This document shows positions 15,350-21,577 of a stretch of 21,577 bases of DNA, one piece after another. Under the pieces are notes generated by a model. It was given only the letters and a program-made list of their open reading frames with translations. It made no database searches and was not told the DNA's origin. Origin of the DNA: CAZSVI01 sp964610205 (GTDB taxonomy: Bacteria > Bacillota > Clostridia > DSM-8532); contig CAZSVI010000062.1 in assembly GCA_964610205.1 (NCBI GenBank), positions 1 through 21,577 on the forward strand, written 5' to 3'. The position numbers were made by a program, and so were the translations under genes. How positions within the stretch are numbered: the stretch's first letter is position 1; each line of letters starts with the position of its first letter.

Positions 15350-16153
15350 ATGCAGTTAATCCAAAGCAGGCATAATAAAATTATAAAGGAGATATTATCG
15401 CTGAAAAGCAAGAAATACCGCAGGATGAAGCAATGCTATATAGTAGAAGGATTTCGATTTGTCCGGGAAGCCCTTATGTCCGGAACGGAAGTGCGGCATA
15501 TTTGTTTTTCGACCGGCTTTTTCGAAAAAACCGGTCGGGAACTTGAACCGCTTATGAATTCCCAGATCCGGTGTTTTGAAGTGCCTGAAGGATTATTCCG
15601 GCAGCTTGCCGAAACCGATTCACCTCAAGGTGTGCTTGCGGTGGTTCATATTACAGTAAAACCACTCTCATATCTTTACCGTAAAGGGTTCAGGGGTTTG
15701 ATTCTTGATTGTGTTCAGGATCCTGGTAACGCGGGCACTGTAATACGTTCGGCCCATGCACTGGGGTTTGATGCGGTCGTTGCCACAAAGAGTTCTGTTG
15801 ATATTTTTAGCGGTAAAGTTCTTCGTGCGACTATGGGTTCACTTTTTTATATTCCAGTTATCGACTGTATGGAAGAAGAAGAAATATTGTCATTCTGCCG
15901 GGAACATGATGTAAAAGTTATTATATCGCGTCCCGAAAACGCAAAAGCATGCCATGAAACGGATTTATCAGGAGGGTTTTTCCTTGTGGTCGGTAATGAA
16001 GGGAAAGGAGTGTCCGGGACTATGGAAAGTAAGGTGTCCGAATACTGTTTTATTCCAATGCCGGGCGGCGCTGAATCCTTTAACGCGGCTGTTGCCGCCT
16101 CGATACTTATGTACGAGAGCAACCGGCAGAGAATAAACGTTACAGGCGGCTAA
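15350..16153 (+). CDS. SpoU/TrmH-family RNA 2'-O-ribose methyltransferase
   Basis: A 267-residue SPOUT methyltransferase. The N-terminal substrate-binding domain opens MQLIQSRHNKIIKEILSLKSKKYR and contains YIVEGFRFVREAL. The catalytic knot domain shows motif 1 CVQDPGNAGTVIRSAHALGFDAV (about 120-142), motif 2 FLVVGNEGKGVS (about 210-221) and motif 3 MPGGAESFNAAVAASILMYE (about 237-256); the Asn in motif 1, Glu in motif 2 and Ser-x-Asn in motif 3 are the usual catalytic and SAM-binding residues. Relatives (RlmB, TsnR/YsgA type) methylate 23S rRNA; the exact target is not shown. GGGAGGG lies just before the ATG. In many Clostridia this gene sits next to pheS/pheT, unlike here. Confidence 0.9.
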   Translation: MQLIQSRHNKIIKEILSLKSKKYRRMKQCYIVEGFRFVREALMSGTEVRHICFSTGFFEKTGRELEPLMNSQIRCFEVPEGLFRQLAETDSPQGVLAVVHITVKPLSYLYRKGFRGLILDCVQDPGNAGTVIRSAHALGFDAVVATKSSVDIFSGKVLRATMGSLFYIPVIDCMEEEEILSFCREHDVKVIISRPENAKACHETDLSGGFFLVVGNEGKGVSGTMESKVSEYCFIPMPGGAESFNAAVAASILMYESNRQRINVTGG

Positions 16154-16222
16154 CCTGTCCGGTATTGTACATTATTCATAATTTGTTTCCTGCCGGTATA
16201 CCATTTTTTTACCTTGTGATAC

Positions 16223-16251
16223 TTGAAAATAAGGGAAAAATAATATAGAAT
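16223..16251 (+). promoter_or_regulatory. Sigma-A-type promoter of the glycolytic operon
   Basis: TTGAAA (16223-16228), 17-base spacer, TAGAAT (16246-16251). The predicted start near 16258 leaves a 66-base leader before the gap ATG. This is the best vegetative promoter match in the window and sits in the right place for the gap operon. Confidence 0.6.
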
Positions 16252-16280
16252 AATTTAGATGATTGTTATTTTGTTAACGA

Positions 16281-16297
16281 TGACCCTAAAATGGTCA
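16281..16297 (+). promoter_or_regulatory. Inverted repeat between gap promoter and gap, possible operator
   Basis: TGACC-CTAAAAT-GGTCA lies about 25 bases after the predicted transcription start and 10 bases before the ribosome binding site. Its position suits a repressor site of the kind CggR uses upstream of gap in Bacillus, but the sequence is short and no cggR gene is in the window. Confidence 0.3.
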
Positions 16298-16323
16298 AAC
16301 CAATATTGAGGAGGAGAATGAAT

Positions 16324-17334
16324 ATGGCAATTAAAGTCGGTATTAATGGTTTCGGTAGAATTGGTCGCCTGGTGTTCCGGGCTGCAATGAAAAGGTCTGA
16401 TGTCCAGGTAGTTGGAATAAACGATCCTTTTATTGATCTGGACTATATGCAGTATATGTTAAAATATGATTCTGTGCATGGTCAATATAAAGGTGAAATT
16501 GGCGAAAAGAATGGAAAACTTTTGGTTGACGGTCAGGAAATCGCAGTATTCGCGGCAATGAATCCACAGGAAATTGATTGGAAAGGCTGCGGCGCCGAAT
16601 ATATTGTTGAGTCCACAGGTGTTTTCACAACAACAGATAAGGCTTCCGCACATTTCCAGGGTGGCGCTAAGAAGGTTGTTATCAGCGCTCCGTCCGCGGA
16701 TGCTCCAATGTTTGTAATGGGCGTAAATCAGGATAAATACAGCAAGGATATGAAGGTTGTTTCAAACGCTTCCTGTACCACCAATTGCCTGGCGCCAATA
16801 GCGAAAGTATTAAATGACAGGTTTGGTATCGTTGAAGGTCTGATGACCACTGTTCACGCGACAACAGCTACACAGAAAACAGTTGACGGTCCGTCAAAGA
16901 AAGACTGGAGAGGCGGAAGGGGAGCGGGATTTAATATTATTCCGTCATCAACTGGGGCTGCGAAAGCAGTTGGTAAGGTTATCCCTGAATTGAACGGAAA
17001 ACTGACAGGTATGGCGTTCCGCGTTCCTGTAGCAGACGTTTCAGTTGTTGATTTAACATGCAGGCTGGAAAAAGCGGCTTCGTACAATGATGTATGCAAG
17101 GCTATGAAAGAAGCTTCCGAAAACGAACTGAAGGGTGTTCTTGGGTATACGGATGAGAATGTTGTTTCAACCGATTTCATAGGGGAAGAAAGAACATCGG
17201 TATTTGATGCCAAGGCCGGCATTTCATTAAATGATAACTTTGTTAAGGTTGTTTCCTGGTATGACAACGAGTGGGGTTATTCCAACAAAGTAGTTGATCT
17301 TATCGTTCATATGGCCAAGATTGACACTAAATAA
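16324..17334 (+). CDS. gap: Glyceraldehyde-3-phosphate dehydrogenase, type I
   Basis: A 336-residue enzyme that converts glyceraldehyde-3-phosphate, NAD+ and phosphate to 1,3-bisphosphoglycerate in glycolysis. The NAD-binding domain begins MAIKVGINGFGRIGRLVFR; Asp in GINDPFID fits NAD preference. The catalytic motif SNASCTTNCLAP has Cys151, and the catalytic His lies in TTVHATTATQK. The C-terminus has WYDNEWGYSNKVVDL. Length is typical. ATG 16324 is chosen because GAGGAGGAG (16308-16316) precedes it by 7 bases. An in-frame ATG at 16291 would add 11 residues that include the translated ribosome binding site; it is not credible. First gene of the operon with pgk-tpiA and probably gpmI. Confidence 0.97.
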   Translation: MAIKVGINGFGRIGRLVFRAAMKRSDVQVVGINDPFIDLDYMQYMLKYDSVHGQYKGEIGEKNGKLLVDGQEIAVFAAMNPQEIDWKGCGAEYIVESTGVFTTTDKASAHFQGGAKKVVISAPSADAPMFVMGVNQDKYSKDMKVVSNASCTTNCLAPIAKVLNDRFGIVEGLMTTVHATTATQKTVDGPSKKDWRGGRGAGFNIIPSSTGAAKAVGKVIPELNGKLTGMAFRVPVADVSVVDLTCRLEKAASYNDVCKAMKEASENELKGVLGYTDENVVSTDFIGEERTSVFDAKAGISLNDNFVKVVSWYDNEWGYSNKVVDLIVHMAKIDTK

Positions 17335-17351
17335 TAATTTTGAATTGAGTG

Positions 17352-17381
17352 CAGGCATCCTTGGAAGGATGCCTGTTTGTT
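17352..17381 (+). terminator. Strong hairpin between gap and pgk-tpiA (partial terminator or processing site)
   Basis: CAGGCATCCT-TGGA-AGGATGCCTG is a perfect 10-bp stem with a 4-base loop, followed by TTTGTT. It resembles an intrinsic terminator with an imperfect T-tract. Because pgk-tpiA has no obvious promoter of its own after it, the hairpin may reduce read-through or protect the gap message after processing. Confidence 0.6.
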
Positions 17382-17439
17382 CTAGGAGACAAAGGATAGG
17401 AGCTGAGCATTGTCATAATAAATGAGGGAGATGAAAGAA

Positions 17440-19386
17440 ATGAGCATGTATAATAAAATGAGTGTAGAAGACATTGAAGTAAGTGGCAAGAGGGTCATAG
17501 TCAGGGTGGATTTCAATGTGCCGCTGGACGGTAATAGGACTATTACCGATGATAAGCGTATAGTTGCTGCTGTTCCGACAATAAAATACCTGATCAGAAA
17601 TAACGCGAAAATAATTCTTGTATCCCATTTGGGTAGACCTAAGGAAGGATTTGAACCCAAATACAGTATGAAACCTGCGGCGAAAAGGCTCAGCCAGCTT
17701 TTAGGGCAGGAAGTTTTACTGGCTGAGGATGTAATTGGCGAGGATGCGAAGAAAAAAGCAGGTGAACTGAAGGAAGGTCAGGTTCTGATGCTGGAGAATG
17801 TACGCTTCCATAAGGAAGAAACCAAGAATGATCCGGCATTTACAAAAGAACTGGCATCAATGGCTGAGATTTATGTTAATGATGCTTTTGGAACGGCCCA
17901 CCGGGCACATTCTTCAACTGCCGGTCTGGCTGACTATTTGCCTGCCGTTTCCGGTTACCTGATTAAAAAGGAAATTGATATTATGGGTAAGGCGCTGTCG
18001 AATCCGGAAAGGCCATTTGTAGCCATTTTAGGCGGAGCAAAGGTTTCCGACAAAATCACCGTAATTGAAAACCTGCTGAACAAGGTAGATTCATTAATTA
18101 TCGGCGGAGGAATGGCCTATACGTTTCTGAAAGCAAAGGGTTATAAAATCGGAAAATCTCTCTGCGAAGAAGATAAGCTTGAACTTGCCAGGGAACTGAT
18201 GGATAAGGCTGAGAAAAAAGGGGTTAACCTCCTATTGCCGATAGGGAATGTTATTGGCAAGGAATTCAGTCCGGATACCGAAGACAAGTATGTTCCCTCC
18301 GATGATATTCCGGACGGATGGATGGGGATGGACATCGGTACCATTACCATTGAAAAATTCAGAAATGAGATAAAAAAAGCAAAGACAATTGTCTGGAACG
18401 GTCCAATGGGTGTCTTTGAATTTCCTAAATTTGCAAATGGAACAAAAAAGATTGCCGAAGCCGTTGCGGATTCAGGTGCTTTATCCATTGTAGGCGGCGG
18501 AGATTCTGCCGCGGCTGTAGAACAGCTTGGTTATGCGGATAGGATTACTCATATCTCCACCGGGGGCGGAGCTTCCCTTGAGTTCCTGGAAGGGAAGGTT
18601 CTTCCGGGAATCGCATGTCTGATGGATAAGCACAATCGCGTGGTTATGGCCGCAGGCAACTGGAAAATGAACAAAACACCAAAGGAAGCGGTGGATTTTG
18701 TTAGTCAATTGACAGATAAAGTGAAGAATACAAAGGTTGAGGTTGTAGTAGGTGTTCCTTTTATAGCTATACCGGCTGTCATTGAAGCTGCAAATGGTTC
18801 AAATATCAAGGTTGCTTCCCAGAATGTCCACTGGGAGGAAAAAGGTGCGTATACCGGCGAAATCTCCTGCGGTATGCTTAAGGAATCCGGTGTTGAATAT
18901 GTTATTATAGGTCACTCGGAGAGACGGGAATACTATGTTGAAACGGATGAGATGATTAATAAAAAAACCCATGCGGTTTTTAACTGTAAAATGACGCCTA
19001 TTTTGTGCTGCGGTGAGACATTAACACAGCGGGAGCGGGGTGTTACAGCCGAGCATATCCGTTATCAGATTAAGATCGCCCTTTTAGGACTGACAAAAGA
19101 ACAGGTTAAGAATCTTGTCATAGCATATGAACCTATTTGGGCCATCGGAACAGGAAAAACGGCCACCAGTCAGCAGGCGGAAGAAGCGTGCCTTACAATC
19201 CGTGAGCTTGTTAAGGAACTGTACGATGAAGAAGCCGCTGAAAATGTCCGTATTCTTTATGGTGGCAGTGTAAAAGCATCCAACGCCAGAGAGCTGTTTA
19301 CTATGCCCAATATTGATGGAGGTCTTATTGGAGGAGCCAGTCTGCAACTGGATGAATACGTGAAGATTGTAAATTATGATGTATAA
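17440..19386 (+). CDS. pgk-tpiA: Fused phosphoglycerate kinase / triosephosphate isomerase
   Basis: One continuous frame of 648 residues joins two glycolytic enzymes. Residues 1-397 are phosphoglycerate kinase: RVDFNVPLD at the start, NDAFGTAHRAHSSTAG, ILGGAKVSDKI, WNGPMGVFE and the C-terminal nucleotide loop STGGGASLEFLEGK, ending PGIACLMDK. Triosephosphate isomerase follows after only about five residues: AAGNWKMNKT with catalytic Lys409, IIGHSERREYY with His492, AYEPIWAIGTGKT with Glu564, and LYGGSVKASNA near the end. All key residues are present. PGK makes ATP and 3-phosphoglycerate; TIM interconverts dihydroxyacetone phosphate and glyceraldehyde-3-phosphate. Start ATG 17440 is 9 bases after GAGGGAG (17424-17430); ATG 17422 and 17431 precede or touch that site. 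PGK-TIM fusions are known in Thermotoga; most Clostridia have separate genes. Confidence 0.95.
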   Translation: MSMYNKMSVEDIEVSGKRVIVRVDFNVPLDGNRTITDDKRIVAAVPTIKYLIRNNAKIILVSHLGRPKEGFEPKYSMKPAAKRLSQLLGQEVLLAEDVIGEDAKKKAGELKEGQVLMLENVRFHKEETKNDPAFTKELASMAEIYVNDAFGTAHRAHSSTAGLADYLPAVSGYLIKKEIDIMGKALSNPERPFVAILGGAKVSDKITVIENLLNKVDSLIIGGGMAYTFLKAKGYKIGKSLCEEDKLELARELMDKAEKKGVNLLLPIGNVIGKEFSPDTEDKYVPSDDIPDGWMGMDIGTITIEKFRNEIKKAKTIVWNGPMGVFEFPKFANGTKKIAEAVADSGALSIVGGGDSAAAVEQLGYADRITHISTGGGASLEFLEGKVLPGIACLMDKHNRVVMAAGNWKMNKTPKEAVDFVSQLTDKVKNTKVEVVVGVPFIAIPAVIEAANGSNIKVASQNVHWEEKGAYTGEISCGMLKESGVEYVIIGHSERREYYVETDEMINKKTHAVFNCKMTPILCCGETLTQRERGVTAEHIRYQIKIALLGLTKEQVKNLVIAYEPIWAIGTGKTATSQQAEEACLTIRELVKELYDEEAAENVRILYGGSVKASNARELFTMPNIDGGLIGGASLQLDEYVKIVNYDV

Positions 19387-19391
19387 GCTGC

Positions 19392-19437
19392 CGGGGGATT
19401 GAACCCACTACTGAGGAAATAGTCAGTTAATCCCCCG
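19392..19437 (+). repeat. GC-rich stem-loop directly after pgk-tpiA
   Basis: CGGGGGATT (19392-19400) and AATCCCCCG (19429-19437) form a perfect 9-bp stem closing a 28-base loop; ACTA/TAGT inside can extend the structure. No T-tract follows, so it is not a normal terminator. It may stabilise the 3' end of the message or be part of a structured RNA. Confidence 0.5.
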
Positions 19438-19515
19438 TCAATAGCTGCGAGGTTTTTAGGAGTGTATGATAAGCACTTTTACTTACTGTAAATATGCATT
19501 AAAATTCTAATTCCG

Positions 19516-19545
19516 GCCCTCCGGATAATTTTCCGGAGGGCTTTT
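19516..19545 (+). terminator. Intrinsic terminator upstream of gpmI
   Basis: GCCCTCCGG-ATAATTTT-CCGGAGGGC is a 9-bp GC-rich stem with an 8-base loop followed by TTTT. It probably ends or attenuates the gap-pgk-tpiA transcript. It sits 47 bases before the gpmI start, so gpmI needs read-through or its own promoter, and none is obvious between them. A short inverted repeat CTGTA-A-TACAG (19550-19560) follows. Confidence 0.75.
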
Positions 19546-19592
19546 CATACTGTAATACAGGAGAATGGCTTAAATTGCAAGGGAGGCATAAT

Positions 19593-21236
19593 ATGTTGAA
19601 AAAACTGGAATATTTTACAGGATATAAAGGCCCGGTAGTTGTGATTGTTATGGACGGGATCGGTATATCGGAAAAAACCGAAGGGAATGCGGTATATAAC
19701 AGCTATACACCATATATGGACGGTTTATTTGAAAAATATCAGAATACGTTGTTGAAAGCGCATGGTGTGGCAGTGGGTTTGCCAACAGATGACGACATGG
19801 GAAATTCCGAGGTTGGTCACAATGCCATTGGATCGGGACAGGTATATGGCCAGGGAGCAAAACTGGTTTCAGAAGCCATTAATTCAGGAAAAATGTATAA
19901 AGAGAAAACTTGGAGGGAATTAGCCGATAATGTTATAGAGCATAATTCAACTCTTCACTTTATCGGTTTGTTCAGTGACGGGAACGTACACTCACACATC
20001 AACCATCTGAAAGCGATGATTGTACAGGTGAATAAAGAGGGTATGAAAAAGGTAAGGATTCATATCCTGCTGGACGGACGTGATGTAGGAGAAACCTCAG
20101 CTTTGGAATATGTTGATCCTTTTGAAGAGTTTCTTGAAAATCAAAAATCGGACACATTTGATGTTAAAATCGCCAGCGGCGGCGGCCGGATGAAGGTAAC
20201 TATGGATCGGTATGAAGCAAACTGGGGTATGGTGGAAATCGGCTGGAAAACCCATGTGTTGGGTGAAGGCAGGATGTTTGGTTCTGCACGCGAAGCTATC
20301 GAAACCTTCCGCAGTGAACAAACTGTGATTGATCAGGATCTGCCTCCTTTTGTTATAGAGGAAAATGGGGAGCCTGTGGGAATTATTTCGGATAACGACA
20401 GTGTAATATTTTTTAATTTTCGCGGAGATCGTGCCATTGAGATCAGCCGCGCTTTTGAGGAAATTGATTTTGATAAATTTGACAGAAGACGGCACCCAAA
20501 GGTTGTTTACGCGGGGATGCTGGAATATGACGGAGATTTGCATATACCGGGCAGATATCTGGTGGCTCCCCCCGAGATTAAAAACACAATGTCAGAATAT
20601 CTGGTTAAAACAGGCATTTCCCAGCTTGCCATATCAGAAACACAAAAATACGGGCATGTAACTTATTTTTGGAATGGAAACAGAAGCGGAAAATTCGATG
20701 AAGCTTTGGAAACCTATATAGAAATACCTTCCGATATTATCCCGTTTGAAGAGCGTCCATGGATGAAAGCGGCTGAAATTACCGACAGCATGATACAAGC
20801 TCTTAAATCCGGAAAGTACCGGTTTGCCCGTGTTAATTTTGCTAATGGGGATATGGTAGGTCACACGGGTAATTATCAAGCGGCCCGAATTGCCGTTGAA
20901 ACAGTTGATCTGTGCCTGAGGCGCCTGCTGCCGGTTATTGATAAACTGGGAGGAATGGCTGTTATCACGGCCGATCACGGTAATGCCGATGAAATGTTTG
21001 AACTGGATAAAAATGGGAAGCCTAAAAGAAACGACATTGGCGGGTTTAAGGCAAAAACCAGCCACACTTTGAATAAGGTACCGATGATACTGTATGATAA
21101 TGTAAATAACGGAGCATATACGCTGAAAGATGGTGAATATGGTCTGGCAAATATTGCCGCCACGGTAGTAACCCTTCTCGGTTATGAAGCCCCCGATGTT
21201 TGGGAAGAAAGTATGATATCAATTGACAAAATATAA
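19593..21236 (+). CDS. gpmI: 2,3-bisphosphoglycerate-independent phosphoglycerate mutase (long, plant-like type)
   Basis: A 547-residue alkaline-phosphatase-superfamily enzyme that converts 3-phosphoglycerate to 2-phosphoglycerate without a bisphosphate cofactor, using Mn2+. Metal and catalytic motifs are present: VVVIVMDGIGI at the start, DDMGNSEVGHNAIGSGQ with the phosphorylated Ser72, LLDGRDVGE, FFNFRGDRAIE, NFANGDMVGHTGNYQAA, and ITADHGNADEMFE before TSHTLNKVPM. It is longer than the usual bacterial form (about 510), and VGHNAIGSGQVYGQGAKLV resembles plant GpmI (VGHNALGAGR..AQGAKLVD) rather than the bacterial VGHLNIGAGR. ATG 19593 follows GGGAGG (19581-19586) at 6 bases; an in-frame TTG at 19575 precedes that site. 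It follows pgk-tpiA across a terminator hairpin. Confidence 0.95.
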   Translation: MLKKLEYFTGYKGPVVVIVMDGIGISEKTEGNAVYNSYTPYMDGLFEKYQNTLLKAHGVAVGLPTDDDMGNSEVGHNAIGSGQVYGQGAKLVSEAINSGKMYKEKTWRELADNVIEHNSTLHFIGLFSDGNVHSHINHLKAMIVQVNKEGMKKVRIHILLDGRDVGETSALEYVDPFEEFLENQKSDTFDVKIASGGGRMKVTMDRYEANWGMVEIGWKTHVLGEGRMFGSAREAIETFRSEQTVIDQDLPPFVIEENGEPVGIISDNDSVIFFNFRGDRAIEISRAFEEIDFDKFDRRRHPKVVYAGMLEYDGDLHIPGRYLVAPPEIKNTMSEYLVKTGISQLAISETQKYGHVTYFWNGNRSGKFDEALETYIEIPSDIIPFEERPWMKAAEITDSMIQALKSGKYRFARVNFANGDMVGHTGNYQAARIAVETVDLCLRRLLPVIDKLGGMAVITADHGNADEMFELDKNGKPKRNDIGGFKAKTSHTLNKVPMILYDNVNNGAYTLKDGEYGLANIAATVVTLLGYEAPDVWEESMISIDKI

Positions 21237-21251
21237 AAGCTTGGGATATGA

Positions 21252-21296
21252 TTTAAGGCAGAGGTTCTTAACCTTTGCTTTAAAATTTGTTTTTTG
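21252..21296 (+). terminator. Intrinsic terminator after gpmI
   Basis: TTTAAGGCAGAGGTT-CTT-AACCTTTGCTTTAAA is a 15-bp stem (two G-U pairs) with a 3-base loop, followed by ATTTGTTTTTT. This is a good terminator for the glycolytic unit. ruvX begins 18 bases later and may depend on read-through. Confidence 0.7.
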
Positions 21297-21313
21297 AATA
21301 GATAGGAGAAAAT

Positions 21314-21577
21314 ATGCGAATACTGGGTATAGATTTCGGTGAAGCACGGATTGGAATCGCAGTCAGTGATCCGTTGGGAATAACAGCCCAGGCTTTGGAA
21401 ACCATTCATTGGAAAAACGAATGGAAAAAACCTCTTGTAAGGATAAAAGAATTAATCGTAATCTATTCATGTAAGATTGTGGTTATAGGATTTCCCGGAA
21501 ATATGAACGGCACACTTGGAGAACGTGGTATAAGAACTCAAAAATTTGTTGAGAAGCTAAAAACGCATATTCCGGAT
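21314..21577 (+). CDS. ruvX: RuvX/YqgF-family pre-16S rRNA nuclease, N-terminal part
   Basis: The first 88 residues are present; the gene runs off the window. The start MRILGIDFGEARIGIAVSDP is the RNase H-like opening of YqgF, with the catalytic Asp in GIDFG, followed by the family-typical LGITAQALETI. The second conserved segment is VVIGFPGNMNGTLGERGIRTQKFVEKL, where most relatives have VVGLPxNMDGTxG. YqgF/RuvX was first proposed as a Holliday junction resolvase, and in E. coli it processes the 5' end of 16S rRNA. ATG 21314 follows AGGAG (21304-21308) at 5 bases. Confidence 0.92.
   Translation, partial: MRILGIDFGEARIGIAVSDPLGITAQALETIHWKNEWKKPLVRIKELIVIYSCKIVVIGFPGNMNGTLGERGIRTQKFVEKLKTHIPD

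Noticed and set aside
16854..17267. A 137-codon frame on the - strand inside gap.
   Set aside because: It is antisense to highly conserved gap coding sequence; such frames arise from codon bias.
18600..18660. Programmed frameshift or hidden stop between PGK and TIM.
   Set aside because: The two domains are in the same frame with no stop and no slippery heptamer at the junction; a plain fusion explains the sequence.

Overview
The window looks like a chromosomal segment of an endospore-forming, low-to-mid-GC Firmicute of the class Clostridia. A Clostridium thermocellum / C. stercorarium-like relative is my best guess, and the exact taxon is inference. The evidence is a dipicolinate synthase pair (a spore-specific pathway), strong AGGAGG-type ribosome binding sites, frequent TTG starts, and gene neighbourhoods typical of Clostridia (comEC-holA, pst, gap-pgk-tpi-gpmI-ruvX). 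Every gene I accept is on the + strand. No rRNA, tRNA, CRISPR array, transposase or phage gene was seen.

Layout. (1) 1-1861: the tail of a NagD-type HAD phosphatase, then dpaA-dpaB (spoVFA-spoVFB), which make dipicolinic acid for the spore core; the two genes overlap by 4 bases. (2) 1977-8387: a PgeF/YlmD laccase-fold protein, a lone family-5 solute-binding lipoprotein, a GNAT acetyltransferase, the DNA-uptake channel ComEC and DNA polymerase III delta (HolA), tightly spaced. (3) 8454-9768: a YjbQ-family protein and a DUF368 membrane protein (PopT-type polyprenyl-phosphate transporter family). (4) 9995-13607: a phosphate ABC transporter pstS-pstC-pstA-pstB without phoU; PstS lacks a lipobox cysteine. 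(5) 13604-14184: a gene-free stretch with a 167-bp imperfect palindrome that starts on the pstB stop codon, a second smaller palindrome beside it, and a structured leader upstream of a sulfotransferase. (6) 14185-16153: a PAPS-type sulfotransferase and a SpoU/TrmH-family RNA 2'-O-methyltransferase. (7) 16223-21236: lower glycolysis, with a sigma-A-like promoter, gap, an in-frame pgk-tpiA fusion, and gpmI of the long, plant-like type, separated by conspicuous hairpins. (8) 21314-end: the start of ruvX/yqgF.

The genes are mostly housekeeping. The glycolytic block encodes the steps from glyceraldehyde-3-phosphate to 2-phosphoglycerate, plus interconversion of the triose phosphates. The most unusual items are the covalent PGK-TIM fusion, the long palindrome whose mismatches are mostly G-U wobbles in the + transcript, the hairpin leader that abuts the sulfotransferase ribosome binding site, and the PstS without a lipid-anchoring cysteine. 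I saw no convincing wholly new multigene system.
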